Below, piece by piece: positions 1 through 9,057 of a stretch of DNA of 64,000 nucleotides. The notes beneath the pieces were generated by a model that ran no database searches, had not been told where the DNA came from, and worked only from the letters and a program-made list of their open reading frames with translations. The DNA is from Zhengella sedimenti (GTDB taxonomy: Bacteria; Pseudomonadota; Alphaproteobacteria; Rhizobiales; Rhizobiaceae), in contig NZ_JBKFFP010000002.1 of the NCBI RefSeq assembly GCF_046506625.1, positions 372,001 to 436,000 of the forward strand, in the 5' to 3' direction. The first letter of the stretch is position 1. Each line of letters opens with the position of its first letter. Position numbers and translations under genes: made by a program.

Positions 1-494
1 ACATGACCGACATGGCCGGCGCATTGACGGTGCTGACCCAGAGGGCGGGTGGAACGGACGCGGCGATTTCGGCGCTCGATGCCTTCGAGACGCGGTTTGG
101 CGACGATCACCTCGTGCTCGACAAGTGGTTCTCCATCCAGGCGATGATGCCGGGCGACGGGGCCCTGGACCGGGTTCGCGGGCTGATGGACCACCGGCGC
201 TTCTCGCTGTCCAATCCCAACCGCGTGCGGGCCCTTTTCGGCACCTTCGTCACCGCCAACCAGACCGGCTTCCACCGTCGCGACGGAGCGGGCTATGCCT
301 TCTTCGCCGACACGGTGCTGGCCATCGGCCAGATGAACCCGCAGGTCGCCGCACGGCTCGCCACGGCGCTCAGGTCATGGCGTTCGCTGGAGCCGCAGCG
401 GCGGGAAAAGGCGCGCGAGGCGCTGGTCCGGATGGCGGGCGAACCCGGTCTTTCGACCGACCTCAAGGACATCCTGGACCGCACGCTCGCGTAA
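1..494 (+). CDS. pepN: Aminopeptidase N, C-terminal fragment (5' end outside window)
   Basis: This is the end of an M1-family aminopeptidase N, a cytosolic zinc enzyme that removes N-terminal residues from peptides. Only the C-terminal helical (ARM-like) domain is here, about 163 residues. The reading frame is open at the window edge, so the ATG at position 3 is internal. Recognisable family features are the run LVLDKWFSIQA followed by the conserved NPNRVRAL segment and a terminal helix ending in DLKDILDRTLA. The HExxH zinc-binding site lies upstream, outside the window. No neighbour overlaps it; the next gene is a histidine kinase 147 bp downstream. Assignment is by family resemblance of this C-terminal domain. 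Confidence 0.85.
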   Translation, partial: MTDMAGALTVLTQRAGGTDAAISALDAFETRFGDDHLVLDKWFSIQAMMPGDGALDRVRGLMDHRRFSLSNPNRVRALFGTFVTANQTGFHRRDGAGYAFFADTVLAIGQMNPQVAARLATALRSWRSLEPQRREKAREALVRMAGEPGLSTDLKDILDRTLA

Positions 495-553
495 GCCTCC
501 GGCCCGTGGTTTCAACCCGTTCAGACTTTTTTAAGCGCCGGGTACTGGACAAG

Positions 554-606
554 CCGAATCACCAGTGATTCCTTATTGGCGATTCGGTTGTGCGGCGTAC
601 CGAATC
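554..606. repeat. Three copies of the 7-mer CCGAATC (one inverted) upstream of the PAS kinase
   Basis: CCGAATC occurs at 554-560 and 600-606, and its reverse complement GATTCGG at 581-587, all in the 147-bp gap between pepN and the histidine kinase gene. The first two copies can pair as a stem of about 7 bp, so they may form a weak pepN terminator. The third copy lies 36 bp before the kinase start. A regulator-binding function is only inference. Confidence 0.35.
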
Positions 607-641
607 GATGAGCGGCCAAAAAAGAGACGGGGAGGCCAGAC

Positions 642-2957
642 ATGGCCAAGGCGGACGCGTTCGGCGCGACCGGACGGGAGACCTTTTATCGCGGCGGGGC
701 CAGGCGCGGGCGGGCGGCCACGCTGACCGGTGCCGCGCAGATGCTCGCCAAGCCGGCCTATCGCCGCCTGATTGCCTCAGAGCCGGTGTTGCGGCGTTCC
801 GTTCCCGTCCTCATCGTGATCTTTCTCGTGATGGTCGCCGGCGTGCGCCTCATCGACGTGCTCGACCAGCGCGAGGAAACCGCACAGACCGCCCGGGTGA
901 TGCTGCAGATGAGTGCCGGAAAGCTGGCGAGCCAACTCGCCCAACTGGAGGACCAGGCGCCGGTATCGCAGGTCCTTGCGGCCATCGAGGACGTCAACGC
1001 GCTCGGCGCACTGGACAACCGCTCGGCGCTCATCGTCACCGACAATTCGCTGACTGTCATCGCCGCCGTGGGCACCAACCAGCCGCTGGTCGGCCGAAGC
1101 CTCGATTCGGTTCTTTCCGGCGGGCAGCCGCTGGTCCTGTTCGGCGAGAAGGCCGGGGTGATGACGGTCGACATGGGTGGCCGCCGTCAACTGGCTGCCA
1201 TGTCGTTTGCACCGGGCCGCAGCCATGGTGCGCTGGCCATCGTTCCCGAAGCGCTTGTCTTTTCGGACTGGAAGCAGACGGTTTCGCTCAACGTGACGCT
1301 GTTCGTGACCACGGCCATCGTGCTCATCGTCATTCTCTATGCCTATTTCGGCCAGGCGGCCCGCGCGCGCGCCGCCGACGCCATTTACGCCAAGGCCCAT
1401 GATCATGTCGACATGGCCTTGATGCGCGGGCGCTGCGGATTGTGGGACTGGGACATGTCGCGCGGCTGCATGTACTGGTCGCGGTCCATGTACGACATGC
1501 TGGGCTACGCACCCAGCGAGGGCATGCTCTCCTTCGGCGAGGTTTCGCGCATCATCCATGCCGACGACGGCGACCTGTTCGAGATCGCCACCCGAATCGC
1601 CGGGCGCGAGATCGACCAGATCGACCAGGTGTTCCGGATGCGCCATGCCGACGGCCACTGGGTTTGGATGCGCGCGCGCGCCAAGGTCGTGGACCCGGAA
1701 GCGCCGGAAGCCCACCTGATCGGCATCGCGGTGGACGTCACCGAGCAGCACCGGCTGGCGCGGGCTTCGGAAGAGGCCGACATGCGGCTGCGCACGGCCA
1801 TCGAGAACGTGCCGGAATCCTTCGTGCTGTGGGATGCGAACGACCGCCTCGTGCTGTGCAATTCCAAGTATCTGGAACAGATGGGCCTGACAGCCTCCGA
1901 TGTTCAGCCCGGCACCCATCGCGACGACGTGGAGGCGCAGATGGCGCCTTTCGCGGTCCAGAAGCGCATGGCCAGCGGCCATGGCGGGGCGACATGGGAG
2001 CGCCAGCTTGCCGACGGGCGGTGGCTCCAGGTCAACGAGTTCGGCACGCGCGACGGCGGCGCGGTGTCCATCGGCACCGACATCACCGCGCTCAAGATCC
2101 ACCAGGAACGCCTGCAGGAGAGCGAACGGCGGCTGATGGCGACCATCCACGACCTCTCGCTGATGCGCAAGACCGACGAGGAGCGCACGCGCGAGCTGGA
2201 GGAACTGAACCGCAAGTACCAGGCCGAAAAGGACCGGGCGGAAGCCGCCAACCTTGCCAAGTCCGAATTCCTGGCAAACATGAGCCACGAACTGCGCACG
2301 CCGCTCAATGCCGTCATCGGCTTTTCGGAGGTCATGCAATCAGGGCTTTTCGGGCCGCTGGGCTCGGACCGCTACGAGGAGTATGCCCGCGACATCCACC
2401 AGAGCGGCAATTACCTGCTCAACGTGATCAACGACATCCTCGACATGTCGAAGATCGAGGCCGGCCGCTTCACGCTGGACCACGAGAGCTTCGACCTGTG
2501 TCCGATGATCAAGGAAACCGTCTCCATGGTGGCCCTGCAGGCCAAGGCCAAGAACATCACGATGGAAACGCGGATTTCCGACAGCCTCACGCTGTTTGCC
2601 GACCGGCGGGCGATGAAGCAGATCACGCTCAACCTGTTGTCCAACGCGGTCAAGTTCACCGGCGAAGGCGGGCGCGTCATGGTCCGTGCGCGCAACATGT
2701 CGGGCGCGGTCACGCTGACCATCGAGGACAATGGCTGCGGCATTCCCAGCGCCGCACTGCGCAAGCTCGGCCGCCCGTTCGAGCAGGTGCAGAACCAGTT
2801 TTCCAAGAACCACAACGGCTCGGGCCTGGGTCTCGCCATATCGCGCTCGCTGGCGGAACTTCACGGCGGCGCGCTGAAGATCCGCTCGCGGGAAGGCCGC
2901 GGCACCATCGTCTCGGTGCGAATCCCGCACGCACAGGCCGAGAAGATGGCGGCCTGA
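642..2957 (+). CDS. Membrane-bound PAS-domain sensor histidine kinase
   Basis: A 771-residue hybrid-free sensor kinase. A first membrane segment (about residues 48-67) and a second (about 213-237) bracket a periplasmic sensor region. After these come a PAS/PAC domain (about 260-370), a second PAS-like domain (about 380-490), a coiled linker, a HisKA domain with the phospho-acceptor in SHELRTPLN (His about 549) and an HATPase domain with N box (LLSNAVKF), G1 (DNGCGIP) and G2 (GSGLGLAI). It would autophosphorylate and pass phosphate to an unlinked response regulator; no regulator gene is adjacent. The start is supported by GGGGAGG 7 nt upstream. A hairpin terminator follows directly. The same neighbourhood (pepN, this kinase, glnE) is, to my knowledge, common in rhizobia, but the signal is unknown. 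Confidence 0.9.
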   Translation: MAKADAFGATGRETFYRGGARRGRAATLTGAAQMLAKPAYRRLIASEPVLRRSVPVLIVIFLVMVAGVRLIDVLDQREETAQTARVMLQMSAGKLASQLAQLEDQAPVSQVLAAIEDVNALGALDNRSALIVTDNSLTVIAAVGTNQPLVGRSLDSVLSGGQPLVLFGEKAGVMTVDMGGRRQLAAMSFAPGRSHGALAIVPEALVFSDWKQTVSLNVTLFVTTAIVLIVILYAYFGQAARARAADAIYAKAHDHVDMALMRGRCGLWDWDMSRGCMYWSRSMYDMLGYAPSEGMLSFGEVSRIIHADDGDLFEIATRIAGREIDQIDQVFRMRHADGHWVWMRARAKVVDPEAPEAHLIGIAVDVTEQHRLARASEEADMRLRTAIENVPESFVLWDANDRLVLCNSKYLEQMGLTASDVQPGTHRDDVEAQMAPFAVQKRMASGHGGATWERQLADGRWLQVNEFGTRDGGAVSIGTDITALKIHQERLQESERRLMATIHDLSLMRKTDEERTRELEELNRKYQAEKDRAEAANLAKSEFLANMSHELRTPLNAVIGFSEVMQSGLFGPLGSDRYEEYARDIHQSGNYLLNVINDILDMSKIEAGRFTLDHESFDLCPMIKETVSMVALQAKAKNITMETRISDSLTLFADRRAMKQITLNLLSNAVKFTGEGGRVMVRARNMSGAVTLTIEDNGCGIPSAALRKLGRPFEQVQNQFSKNHNGSGLGLAISRSLAELHGGALKIRSREGRGTIVSVRIPHAQAEKMAA

Positions 2958-2998
2958 CCGCGCAGCGCAAACCGATCGCCTGCCCTGTCACCTGAGAA

Positions 2999-3031
2999 GC
3001 CCCGGCGGAATGATTCCACCGGGGCCCATTT
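2999..3031 (+). terminator. Rho-independent terminator after the PAS kinase
   Basis: The stem CCCCGGCGGAA / TTCCACCGGGG (one mismatch) has a TGAT loop and is followed by cccattttcatt. It lies 40 bp after the kinase stop and before the convergent EF-hand gene. Confidence 0.75.
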
Positions 3032-3055
3032 TCATTGCTTGGCAGACGGATGCGG

Positions 3056-3739
3056 TCACTCGCTGCCGTCTTCGTCCATCATGCCGTCATCGGCAAAGCT
3101 GCCGCCGTCATCGTTCATGCCTGCGCCGGGATTGCCCATCATGCCCCAGCCGCGATGATGCCCCCAGCCAGCGCCGCGATGCCAGCCGCCGTGATGCCGG
3201 CTGGAGCGCGCAATCTCGTCGCGGTCCACCTTGCCGTCGTCATTGCGGTCCATCAGCGCGAAGATCTTCTTCTGGCGGTTCTCGATTTCAGCGGTGGTCA
3301 GCTTGCCGTCGCCATCCATGTCGAGACGTTCGATCATGCGCCTTGCACGGCGCTCGGCACGCATGCGGATGATGGCGTCGGTCACCTCGCCAACGCTGAG
3401 TTCGCCATTGCCGTCGGCATCGGCACCGAGTATGCGCCCGCCCATGGCGGCGGAGAATTCCTCCAGCGAGATATCGCCGGAATTGTCCGTATCGGCGCGT
3501 GCGAACATGCGCCCGCCCGGACCATCGCCGCGCATGCCCCCGCGCGGGCCGTCGCCGCGCATGTGCCAGCCCGGACCATCGCCACGGCGGTCCATTCCCA
3601 TGTGGCGGCCGCCATCATGCCAGCCGCCATGCCCATATCCATGACCGCGTCCGTAGCGGCCGTCGTCTGCCTGGGCAGCGGTGCCGGTCAGGCCGGCAAG
3701 CGCGGCGAAGGCAAGTGCGATCGTCGTCGTTTTCTTCAT
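3056..3739 (-). CDS. Secreted EF-hand calcium-binding protein
   Basis: A 227-residue protein with a clear Sec signal peptide (KK, hydrophobic core, cleavage near AAQA/DD at about residue 24). Mature residues 25-80 are rich in Gly, His, Arg and Met and contain repeated RGDGP units. Four EF-hand loops follow, with Asp at positions 1, 3 and 5 and Glu at 12: DTDNSGDISLEE, DADGNGELSVGE, DMDGDGKLTTAE and DRNDDGKVDRDE. The tail is again Gly/His-rich, then acidic. It likely binds Ca2+ in the periplasm, and the His/Met-rich parts could bind other metals; both are inferences from motif content. It is a single gene, convergent with the PAS kinase and 57 bp downstream of glnE on the same strand. No specific partner is indicated. 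Confidence 0.85.
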   Translation of the reverse strand: MKKTTTIALAFAALAGLTGTAAQADDGRYGRGHGYGHGGWHDGGRHMGMDRRGDGPGWHMRGDGPRGGMRGDGPGGRMFARADTDNSGDISLEEFSAAMGGRILGADADGNGELSVGEVTDAIIRMRAERRARRMIERLDMDGDGKLTTAEIENRQKKIFALMDRNDDGKVDRDEIARSSRHHGGWHRGAGWGHHRGWGMMGNPGAGMNDDGGSFADDGMMDEDGSE

Positions 3740-3796
3740 GGTCGTTTTCTCCTCATCTGCGCCCCGTTGGAAAGCGCGAACGGCATTGGCCGGCCC

Positions 3797-6772
3797 TCAG
3801 CCGCCATTCACGCCAAGAAGTGATTGGAAATGCCTACGCACACGATCCGACATTTCCTTGACATGCGCCTCAAGCACCGAGAAATCGGGCAGGTCGGTGC
3901 TGCGCAGCAGCAGGTCGACCAGTCCGGGCGGCGCATCGTCACGCTCGAAGGGTCCGGTCAGGCAGAGGCGCAGGATCTGGGTCAACCCCATGTAAAGATT
4001 GGCCGCCTCGACCAGGTCGTCGCGGACCGCCGGATCGGCGAAGTCCGGCGCCAGGATGGACAGTACGTCCACGGTCGCGGTGGGAACAGGCCCGTCTTCC
4101 GGCAGGTCCAGATTGCCTGTCAGGCGCGCCACCTGGGCGATGAATTCCAGATCGATCAGGCCGCCGGGCACGAGTTTCAGGTCCCAGGCATCGCGCGGCG
4201 GTTTTTCCTCCTCGATCAGCTTGCGCATCTTGCGCGCTTCCTTGGCGATCTTCGCGCCATCGGCTCCGGCCTCGTCCAGAAGATCCGCGATAACGGCGGT
4301 CATCTCGCGGCAAAGGTCCGGGTCGCCGGCGATCATGCGTCCGCGTGTGAGCGCCATGTGCTCCCAGACCCATGCTTCCGTGCGCTGGTACTTGGAGAAG
4401 CTCTCCACATGGGTCGCCACCGGCCCCTTGTTGCCCGAGGGGCGAAGGCGCAGGTCAAGCTCGTAGAGAACGCCTTCGGCTGTCGGCGCGGAAACGGCGG
4501 CGATCAGGCGCTGGGTCAGCCGGATATGGTATTGCGACGGGGCCAGCGGCTTCGCGCCATCGCTCTCCATGGCATCGGGGTCGTGGTCATAAAGCAGGAT
4601 GAGATCGACATCGGACCCGGCCGTCAGTTCGCGGCTGCCGAGTTTGCCCATGCCGAGAATGGCGACACGGGCACCGGGCACACGGCCGTGGCGCAGGGCA
4701 AACTCCTCCTGCACCGCGTCCAGCGCCGCGCTGATCGTCAGGTCGGCGAGATCGGAAAAGGCCTTGCCGGCACGCCTTGCGTCGATGGCGCCGGTGAGCA
4801 GGCGCACGCCGATGAGGAATTTCTGCTCGGCGGCGAAGATGCGAAGACGGTCGAGGACCTCCTCGTGCAGGGTCGCACCGGCCAGGAAGGTGTCCAGCCG
4901 GTCAGCCAGGTAGGCGCGGGTCGGCAGGTCCGAAATCAGCGCCGGGTCGAGCAGGCCGTCGAAGACATGGGGTCGGCGGGTGATGATGGCGGCCAAGCGC
5001 GGCGCGGCGCCCATGATGGTGGCGAGCAGGTCGAGCAGCGCCGGATTCGTCTGCAAGAGCGAGAAAAGCTGGATGCCGGAGGGGAGCCCGGCCAGGAACT
5101 CGTCGAATCGCAGCAGTGCCTCGTCGGCCCGGCGGGTGGCACCGAAGGTCTTGAGCAGCGCGGGCGTCAGTTCCGTCAGGCGCTCGCGCGCCTCGGCCGA
5201 CTGGGTGGCACGGTAGCGGCCGAAATGCCAGGTGCGGATGACGCGGGCCATGTCGCTCGGCCGTTCGAAACCCAGTTGCGACAACGTCTCCAGGGTGCCG
5301 GGGTCGTCGTCCTCGCCGGTAAAGACGAGGTTGCCCATGTCGCCCGACAATTGCGGCGCGGTCTCGAACAGGGCCGCGTAATGCCGTTCGACGGTCTTCA
5401 GCGCAGCGCGGAAACGGTCGGCGAAGGCCTCGCCACCGGCAAAGCCCAGCATCAGCGCGATGCGGCGGATGCCCTCGTCATCCTCCGGCAGGATGTGGGT
5501 CTGCTCGTCGGCGACGATCTGGATGGCATGCTCGACGGCGCGCAGGAACCAGTACTGTTCCTCCATCTCCGCCGCCGTTTCGGGTTCGATCCACTTGCGT
5601 TCGGCCAGCATGTGCAGCATGGCGATGGTCTGGCGGCCGCGCAGTTCGGGGAACCGCCCGCCGGCGATAAGCTGCTGGGTCTGGACGAAGAACTCGATCT
5701 CGCGGATACCGCCGCGGCCGAGCTTGACGTTGTGGCCGTGCACGGCGATGGCATCATGGCCGCGATGGGCGTGGATCTGGCGCTTGATGGAATGGACGTC
5801 GGCAATGGCCGCGTAATCCATGTACTTGCGCCACACATAGGGCTGCAATTCCTTCAGGAAGGCTTCGGCGGCTCGGATGTCGCCGGCAACGGGGCGGGCC
5901 TTGATCATGGCGGCGCGCTCCCAGTTCTGCCCCCTGCCCTCGTAATAGATCAGCGCCGCCTCGACCGGGATGGCCAGCGCCGTGGAGCCCGGGTCCGGGC
6001 GCAGCCGCAGGTCGGTGCGGAAGACGTAGCCGTGCTCGGTGCGGTCCTGCAGGATGCGCACCAGCCGGCGCGTCATGCGCACGAAGGTGTCGGCGGCGTC
6101 CCACGGATCGCCCACCGCTGGGGCCTGCGGATCGAAGAAGACGACGAGGTCGATATCGGAGGAGAAGTTCAGTTCGCAGGCGCCAAGCTTGCCCATGCCG
6201 AGGATGACCCAGCCGGAGCCCGTTTCCGGATCGGCGGCGTCAGGCAGGTCGAGCTTGCCGCGTCCGGCGGCCTCCAGCAGGAGGAAGCGGATCGCGGAAC
6301 CGATGGCCGCGTCGGCCAGCGCCGACAGGCGGGCGACCGTGACGCGGGCATTGCCGCCATGGGCCAGGTCGTCCAGCGCGATCAGCGCGTGGGCCTCGGC
6401 CTTCAGCAGGCGCAAGTCGCGCATCAGGCCGGTCTCGCTCTGGCCTTCGGCACTTCCCGCCGTCCGGATGGCAGCCAGGATCGCGTCGAGGCGTGCCTCG
6501 ATCCCCTCTTCGGCGAGACGCTGCAGCATGGCCGGGTCGCGGCGGATGGTATCGCGAAGGAAGGGGGAGAGATCGCATGCCGCAGCGATGAAGGCAGCAT
6601 TGGGATCGGCGGTGCCGGAAAGGGTATCGGCCAGGGAGCCCAGGTCTGCCGCGCGGGCACGACCGGCGATGTCGGCGAGTTCGGCCTTGGCTTGGTCCGG
6701 GTCGAGCGGGGTCAGTTCGGCCTGGCCATCACCAAACCACGGTTTGAAGGCATGTCCGACACCGGCACTCAT
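3797..6772 (-). CDS. glnE: Bifunctional glutamine synthetase adenylyltransferase/adenylyl-removing enzyme
   Basis: A 991-residue GlnE, the enzyme that adenylylates glutamine synthetase when nitrogen is plentiful and removes AMP when nitrogen is scarce, under PII control. Both nucleotidyltransferase domains are intact. The N-terminal adenylyl-removing domain carries LGMGKLGACEL then SSDIDLVVFFD (about residues 190-215). The C-terminal transferase domain carries LGMGKLGSREL then GSDVDLILLYD (about 700-730). Each is followed by a GlnD-like helical domain. Length is typical of the alphaproteobacterial protein. Its ATG overlaps the stop of the upstream histidine kinase gene by 4 bp (ATGA), so it is translationally coupled to the two-component pair, the arrangement I recall from rhizobia. 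Confidence 0.97.
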   Translation of the reverse strand: MSAGVGHAFKPWFGDGQAELTPLDPDQAKAELADIAGRARAADLGSLADTLSGTADPNAAFIAAACDLSPFLRDTIRRDPAMLQRLAEEGIEARLDAILAAIRTAGSAEGQSETGLMRDLRLLKAEAHALIALDDLAHGGNARVTVARLSALADAAIGSAIRFLLLEAAGRGKLDLPDAADPETGSGWVILGMGKLGACELNFSSDIDLVVFFDPQAPAVGDPWDAADTFVRMTRRLVRILQDRTEHGYVFRTDLRLRPDPGSTALAIPVEAALIYYEGRGQNWERAAMIKARPVAGDIRAAEAFLKELQPYVWRKYMDYAAIADVHSIKRQIHAHRGHDAIAVHGHNVKLGRGGIREIEFFVQTQQLIAGGRFPELRGRQTIAMLHMLAERKWIEPETAAEMEEQYWFLRAVEHAIQIVADEQTHILPEDDEGIRRIALMLGFAGGEAFADRFRAALKTVERHYAALFETAPQLSGDMGNLVFTGEDDDPGTLETLSQLGFERPSDMARVIRTWHFGRYRATQSAEARERLTELTPALLKTFGATRRADEALLRFDEFLAGLPSGIQLFSLLQTNPALLDLLATIMGAAPRLAAIITRRPHVFDGLLDPALISDLPTRAYLADRLDTFLAGATLHEEVLDRLRIFAAEQKFLIGVRLLTGAIDARRAGKAFSDLADLTISAALDAVQEEFALRHGRVPGARVAILGMGKLGSRELTAGSDVDLILLYDHDPDAMESDGAKPLAPSQYHIRLTQRLIAAVSAPTAEGVLYELDLRLRPSGNKGPVATHVESFSKYQRTEAWVWEHMALTRGRMIAGDPDLCREMTAVIADLLDEAGADGAKIAKEARKMRKLIEEEKPPRDAWDLKLVPGGLIDLEFIAQVARLTGNLDLPEDGPVPTATVDVLSILAPDFADPAVRDDLVEAANLYMGLTQILRLCLTGPFERDDAPPGLVDLLLRSTDLPDFSVLEAHVKEMSDRVRRHFQSLLGVNGG

Positions 6773-8178
6773 CTGGTTTGCTCCCCCCTGGAAAAGATCA
6801 TCGACACGGCAAGCCCCGGCTCCGCATCGCCGAGTTCAAGACGCCCACCGTGGAACTTCATCACCGCCTTGGCAAGCGCAAGCCCCAGCCCGGACCCCGG
6901 CAGGCTGCGGCTTTCCTCAAGCCGCACGAAGCGTTCCGTGGCGCGTTCGCGATCGTCCGGCGGAATGCCCGGCCCGTTGTCGCTGACGGTCAGGACAGGG
7001 CCTTGCGGGCCGTTTTCCACCGACACGGTGACGCGGGCGGCCTTGCCCTCGCCGCCGGCATACTTGATCGCGTTGTCGACGACATTGGATACCATCTGGC
7101 CGATCAGTTCGCGGTTTCCGGTCGCCGTGGCATCGTCCAGCGTGCCGCAGGCCAATGTGACGCCCGCCTCCTCGGCCAGCGGCTCGTAGAGATCGCACAC
7201 GTCGCGGGCCACGCCGGCCAGGTCGACCGGCCCGCGCTCGCTCGCGCCATTGCCCGCCTCGAGCCGCGAGATCATCAGGATGGCATTGAAGGTGCGGATC
7301 AACTGGTCGGATTCGGCGATGGCCTGTTCCAGGCCGGCGCGCAGTTCCGCCTCGTTCGTTCCCGAGGCCAGCGCGGCCTCGGCGCGGTTGCGCAGCCGGG
7401 TGAGCGGGGTCTTGAGATCGTGGGCGATGTTGTCGGCCACCTGCTTCAGGCCGTCATTGAGTTCGCCGATCCTCGCCAGCATGGCATTGAGGTTCACCGA
7501 CAGCCGGTCGAACTCGTCGCCCGACCCGCTGACCGGAAGGCGGCCGGCCAGGTCTCCCCCCATGATGCGCCGGCTGGCCGCCGATACCGCGTCGATGCGC
7601 TTGAGCGCCCGGCGTCCGACAAAGAACCAGATCAGGAAACCGCCGAGCGCCATCATGCCGAGCGCCAGGATGAGGGCCTTGCGGACGACGACACGTAGGC
7701 GTTCGGGTTCGCCAAGGTCCTTGCCGACGAGGGCGATCAGCCCGTTGGGCAATTCGAAGACGCGGGCAATGGCCTGATGCGGGCCGCCGCCTTCGCGCAC
7801 GGCGCCCGGATCGCCGTACCGGACATAGGAAAACGGCCGCTCGGTCCAGCCGGTCTCGTCGAGGATGCCGGGGGCCAGGCTTTCGACATTGCCGGCCAGG
7901 ATGCGGCCGGCGGGATCGGCGATGAGGAAGAGGTTGGCTCCGGGCTGGCGGGCACGGCGATCGACCGCGCGCACGAGGCCCGGCAGTCCGGCGATCTGGT
8001 AGACTTGGTTGAGCTGGGCGATTTCCTGGTCGATGGCCTCGCGTGTCTGGCCGGTGAGCATCCGCACCGACAACGCGGTCATGTAGGTGACGAGCGCGAT
8101 GGCGCAGACCATGAACAGGAGAAGAAACAGCGCCGACAGGCGCGCCGCGGTCGTGTTCAGGATCGCCGGCAGGCGCAT
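6769..8178 (-). CDS. Sensor histidine kinase (HAMP-HisKA-HATPase), partner of the regulator upstream
   Basis: A 469-residue inner-membrane kinase. A TM segment near residues 13-35 and a second near 163-185 flank a periplasmic domain of about 125 residues. A HAMP domain follows (about 185-240, ending GDEFDRLSVNLNAML), then HisKA with the phospho-acceptor in AHDLKTPLTRL (His about 252) and an HATPase with NVVDNAIKY, DNGPGIP and GSGLGLAL. It starts 4 bp after the response regulator stop and overlaps glnE by 4 bp, so regulator, kinase and glnE form one transcription unit. It resembles EnvZ/CpxA-class kinases. The location just downstream of degP fits envelope sensing, but the signal is not visible in the sequence. 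Confidence 0.92.
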   Translation of the reverse strand: MRLPAILNTTAARLSALFLLLFMVCAIALVTYMTALSVRMLTGQTREAIDQEIAQLNQVYQIAGLPGLVRAVDRRARQPGANLFLIADPAGRILAGNVESLAPGILDETGWTERPFSYVRYGDPGAVREGGGPHQAIARVFELPNGLIALVGKDLGEPERLRVVVRKALILALGMMALGGFLIWFFVGRRALKRIDAVSAASRRIMGGDLAGRLPVSGSGDEFDRLSVNLNAMLARIGELNDGLKQVADNIAHDLKTPLTRLRNRAEAALASGTNEAELRAGLEQAIAESDQLIRTFNAILMISRLEAGNGASERGPVDLAGVARDVCDLYEPLAEEAGVTLACGTLDDATATGNRELIGQMVSNVVDNAIKYAGGEGKAARVTVSVENGPQGPVLTVSDNGPGIPPDDRERATERFVRLEESRSLPGSGLGLALAKAVMKFHGGRLELGDAEPGLAVSMIFSRGEQTR

Positions 8179-8182
8179 GGCC

Positions 8183-8857
8183 TCATCCAGCCTTCAGCAT
8201 GTAGCCCGCACCGCGCACGGTGTGCAGGATGGGCGTATCGAACCCCTTCTCGATCTTCGACCGCAGGCGGGAGACATGGACGTCGATGACGTTCGTCTGC
8301 GGATCGAAGTGGTAGTCCCAGACATTTTCCAGCAGCATGGTGCGGGTGACCACCTGCCCGGCGTGGCGCATGAGATATTCCAGCAGGCGAAATTCGCGCG
8401 GCTGCAGCGTGATGTCCTGTCCGGCACGGCGGACCGAATGGGCCAGACGGTCGAGCTCAAGGTCGCCAACCCTGTAGACCGTCTCGCTGTCGCGGGCGCC
8501 GGACCGACGGTTGAGCACTTCCACGCGCGCCAGCAGTTCGGAAAAGGCGTAGGGCTTGGTGAGGTAGTCGTCGCCACCGGCGCGCAGGCCCGTCACGCGG
8601 TCATCCACCTCGCCGAGCGCGGACAGGATGAGAACCGGTGTCTCGACGCCGCGCGCGCGCAGCCCCGCTATCACCGACAGGCCGTCGCGGCGCGGCAGCA
8701 TGCGGTCGACGACGAGTATGTCGTAGCCGCCGGTTTCCGCGAGCGCGAATCCGGTCTCGCCGTCGCCCGCGACATGCGCGACATGCCCGCTTTCCTCGAA
8801 AGCCTTGGCCAGGTAGTCGGCCGCTTCCCGGTCGTCCTCGATAACCAGTATCTTCAT
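8183..8857 (-). CDS. OmpR/PhoB-family response regulator
   Basis: A 224-residue regulator. The receiver domain starts MKILVIEDD, with the phospho-acceptor Asp in DILVVDRMLP (about residue 51) and the conserved Lys in YLTKPYA. A winged-helix DNA-binding domain (about 125-222) contains LLEYLMRHAG, VTRTMLLENVW and TVRGAGYML. I chose the ATG at 8857 because the receiver fold begins there. The frame stays open 189 nt further upstream, but those codons do not look like protein. It is the first gene of the regulator-kinase-glnE unit. The 200 bp before it hold a hairpin and the degP 3' end, so a promoter probably sits around 8860-8930. Confidence 0.93.
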   Translation of the reverse strand: MKILVIEDDREAADYLAKAFEESGHVAHVAGDGETGFALAETGGYDILVVDRMLPRRDGLSVIAGLRARGVETPVLILSALGEVDDRVTGLRAGGDDYLTKPYAFSELLARVEVLNRRSGARDSETVYRVGDLELDRLAHSVRRAGQDITLQPREFRLLEYLMRHAGQVVTRTMLLENVWDYHFDPQTNVIDVHVSRLRSKIEKGFDTPILHTVRGAGYMLKAG

Positions 8858-8929
8858 GGCGACGGTCTTAACGGATTCCCGGCCGATTTGGGACTGCATA
8901 TTTGCCACGGCACACTCCCCGAAATGAAT

Positions 8930-8961
8930 GCGGCAGCGGGCGATGGGAAACCCGCTGCCGC
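8930..8961 (-). terminator. Hairpin downstream of degP (probable terminator)
   Basis: A perfect 11-bp inverted repeat, GCGGCAGCGGG / CCCGCTGCCGC, with a 10-nt loop, lies 97 bp beyond the degP stop. Read on the minus strand it is followed by attcattt, a weak T-rich tail. Confidence 0.5.
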
Positions 8962-9010
8962 GCAGCCTGTCAGACATGACGAACCGGGCTGCGTCCCGCC
9001 GCGCCCTGCC

Positions 9011-9032
9011 GGCCGGCGGATATCCGCCGGCC
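9011..9032. repeat. 22-bp perfect palindrome after degP
   Basis: The run GGCCGGCGGAT and its exact reverse complement ATCCGCCGGCC abut, giving a 22-bp palindrome with no loop, 26 bp after the degP stop. It may be a dyad operator or a terminator or processing element; the minus-strand flank has no T-tract. Confidence 0.5.
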
Positions 9033-9057
9033 AACGGTTGCGGCAAGGCCTTCGTTG

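Noticed and set aside
777..2339. A 520-codon minus-strand frame over the PAS kinase
   Set aside because: Shadow of the kinase gene; no motif or ribosome site.
3824..7189. An open frame of 1121 codons on the plus strand
   Set aside because: Fully antisense to glnE and its upstream kinase; lacks any domain and has the composition of a GC-rich shadow frame.
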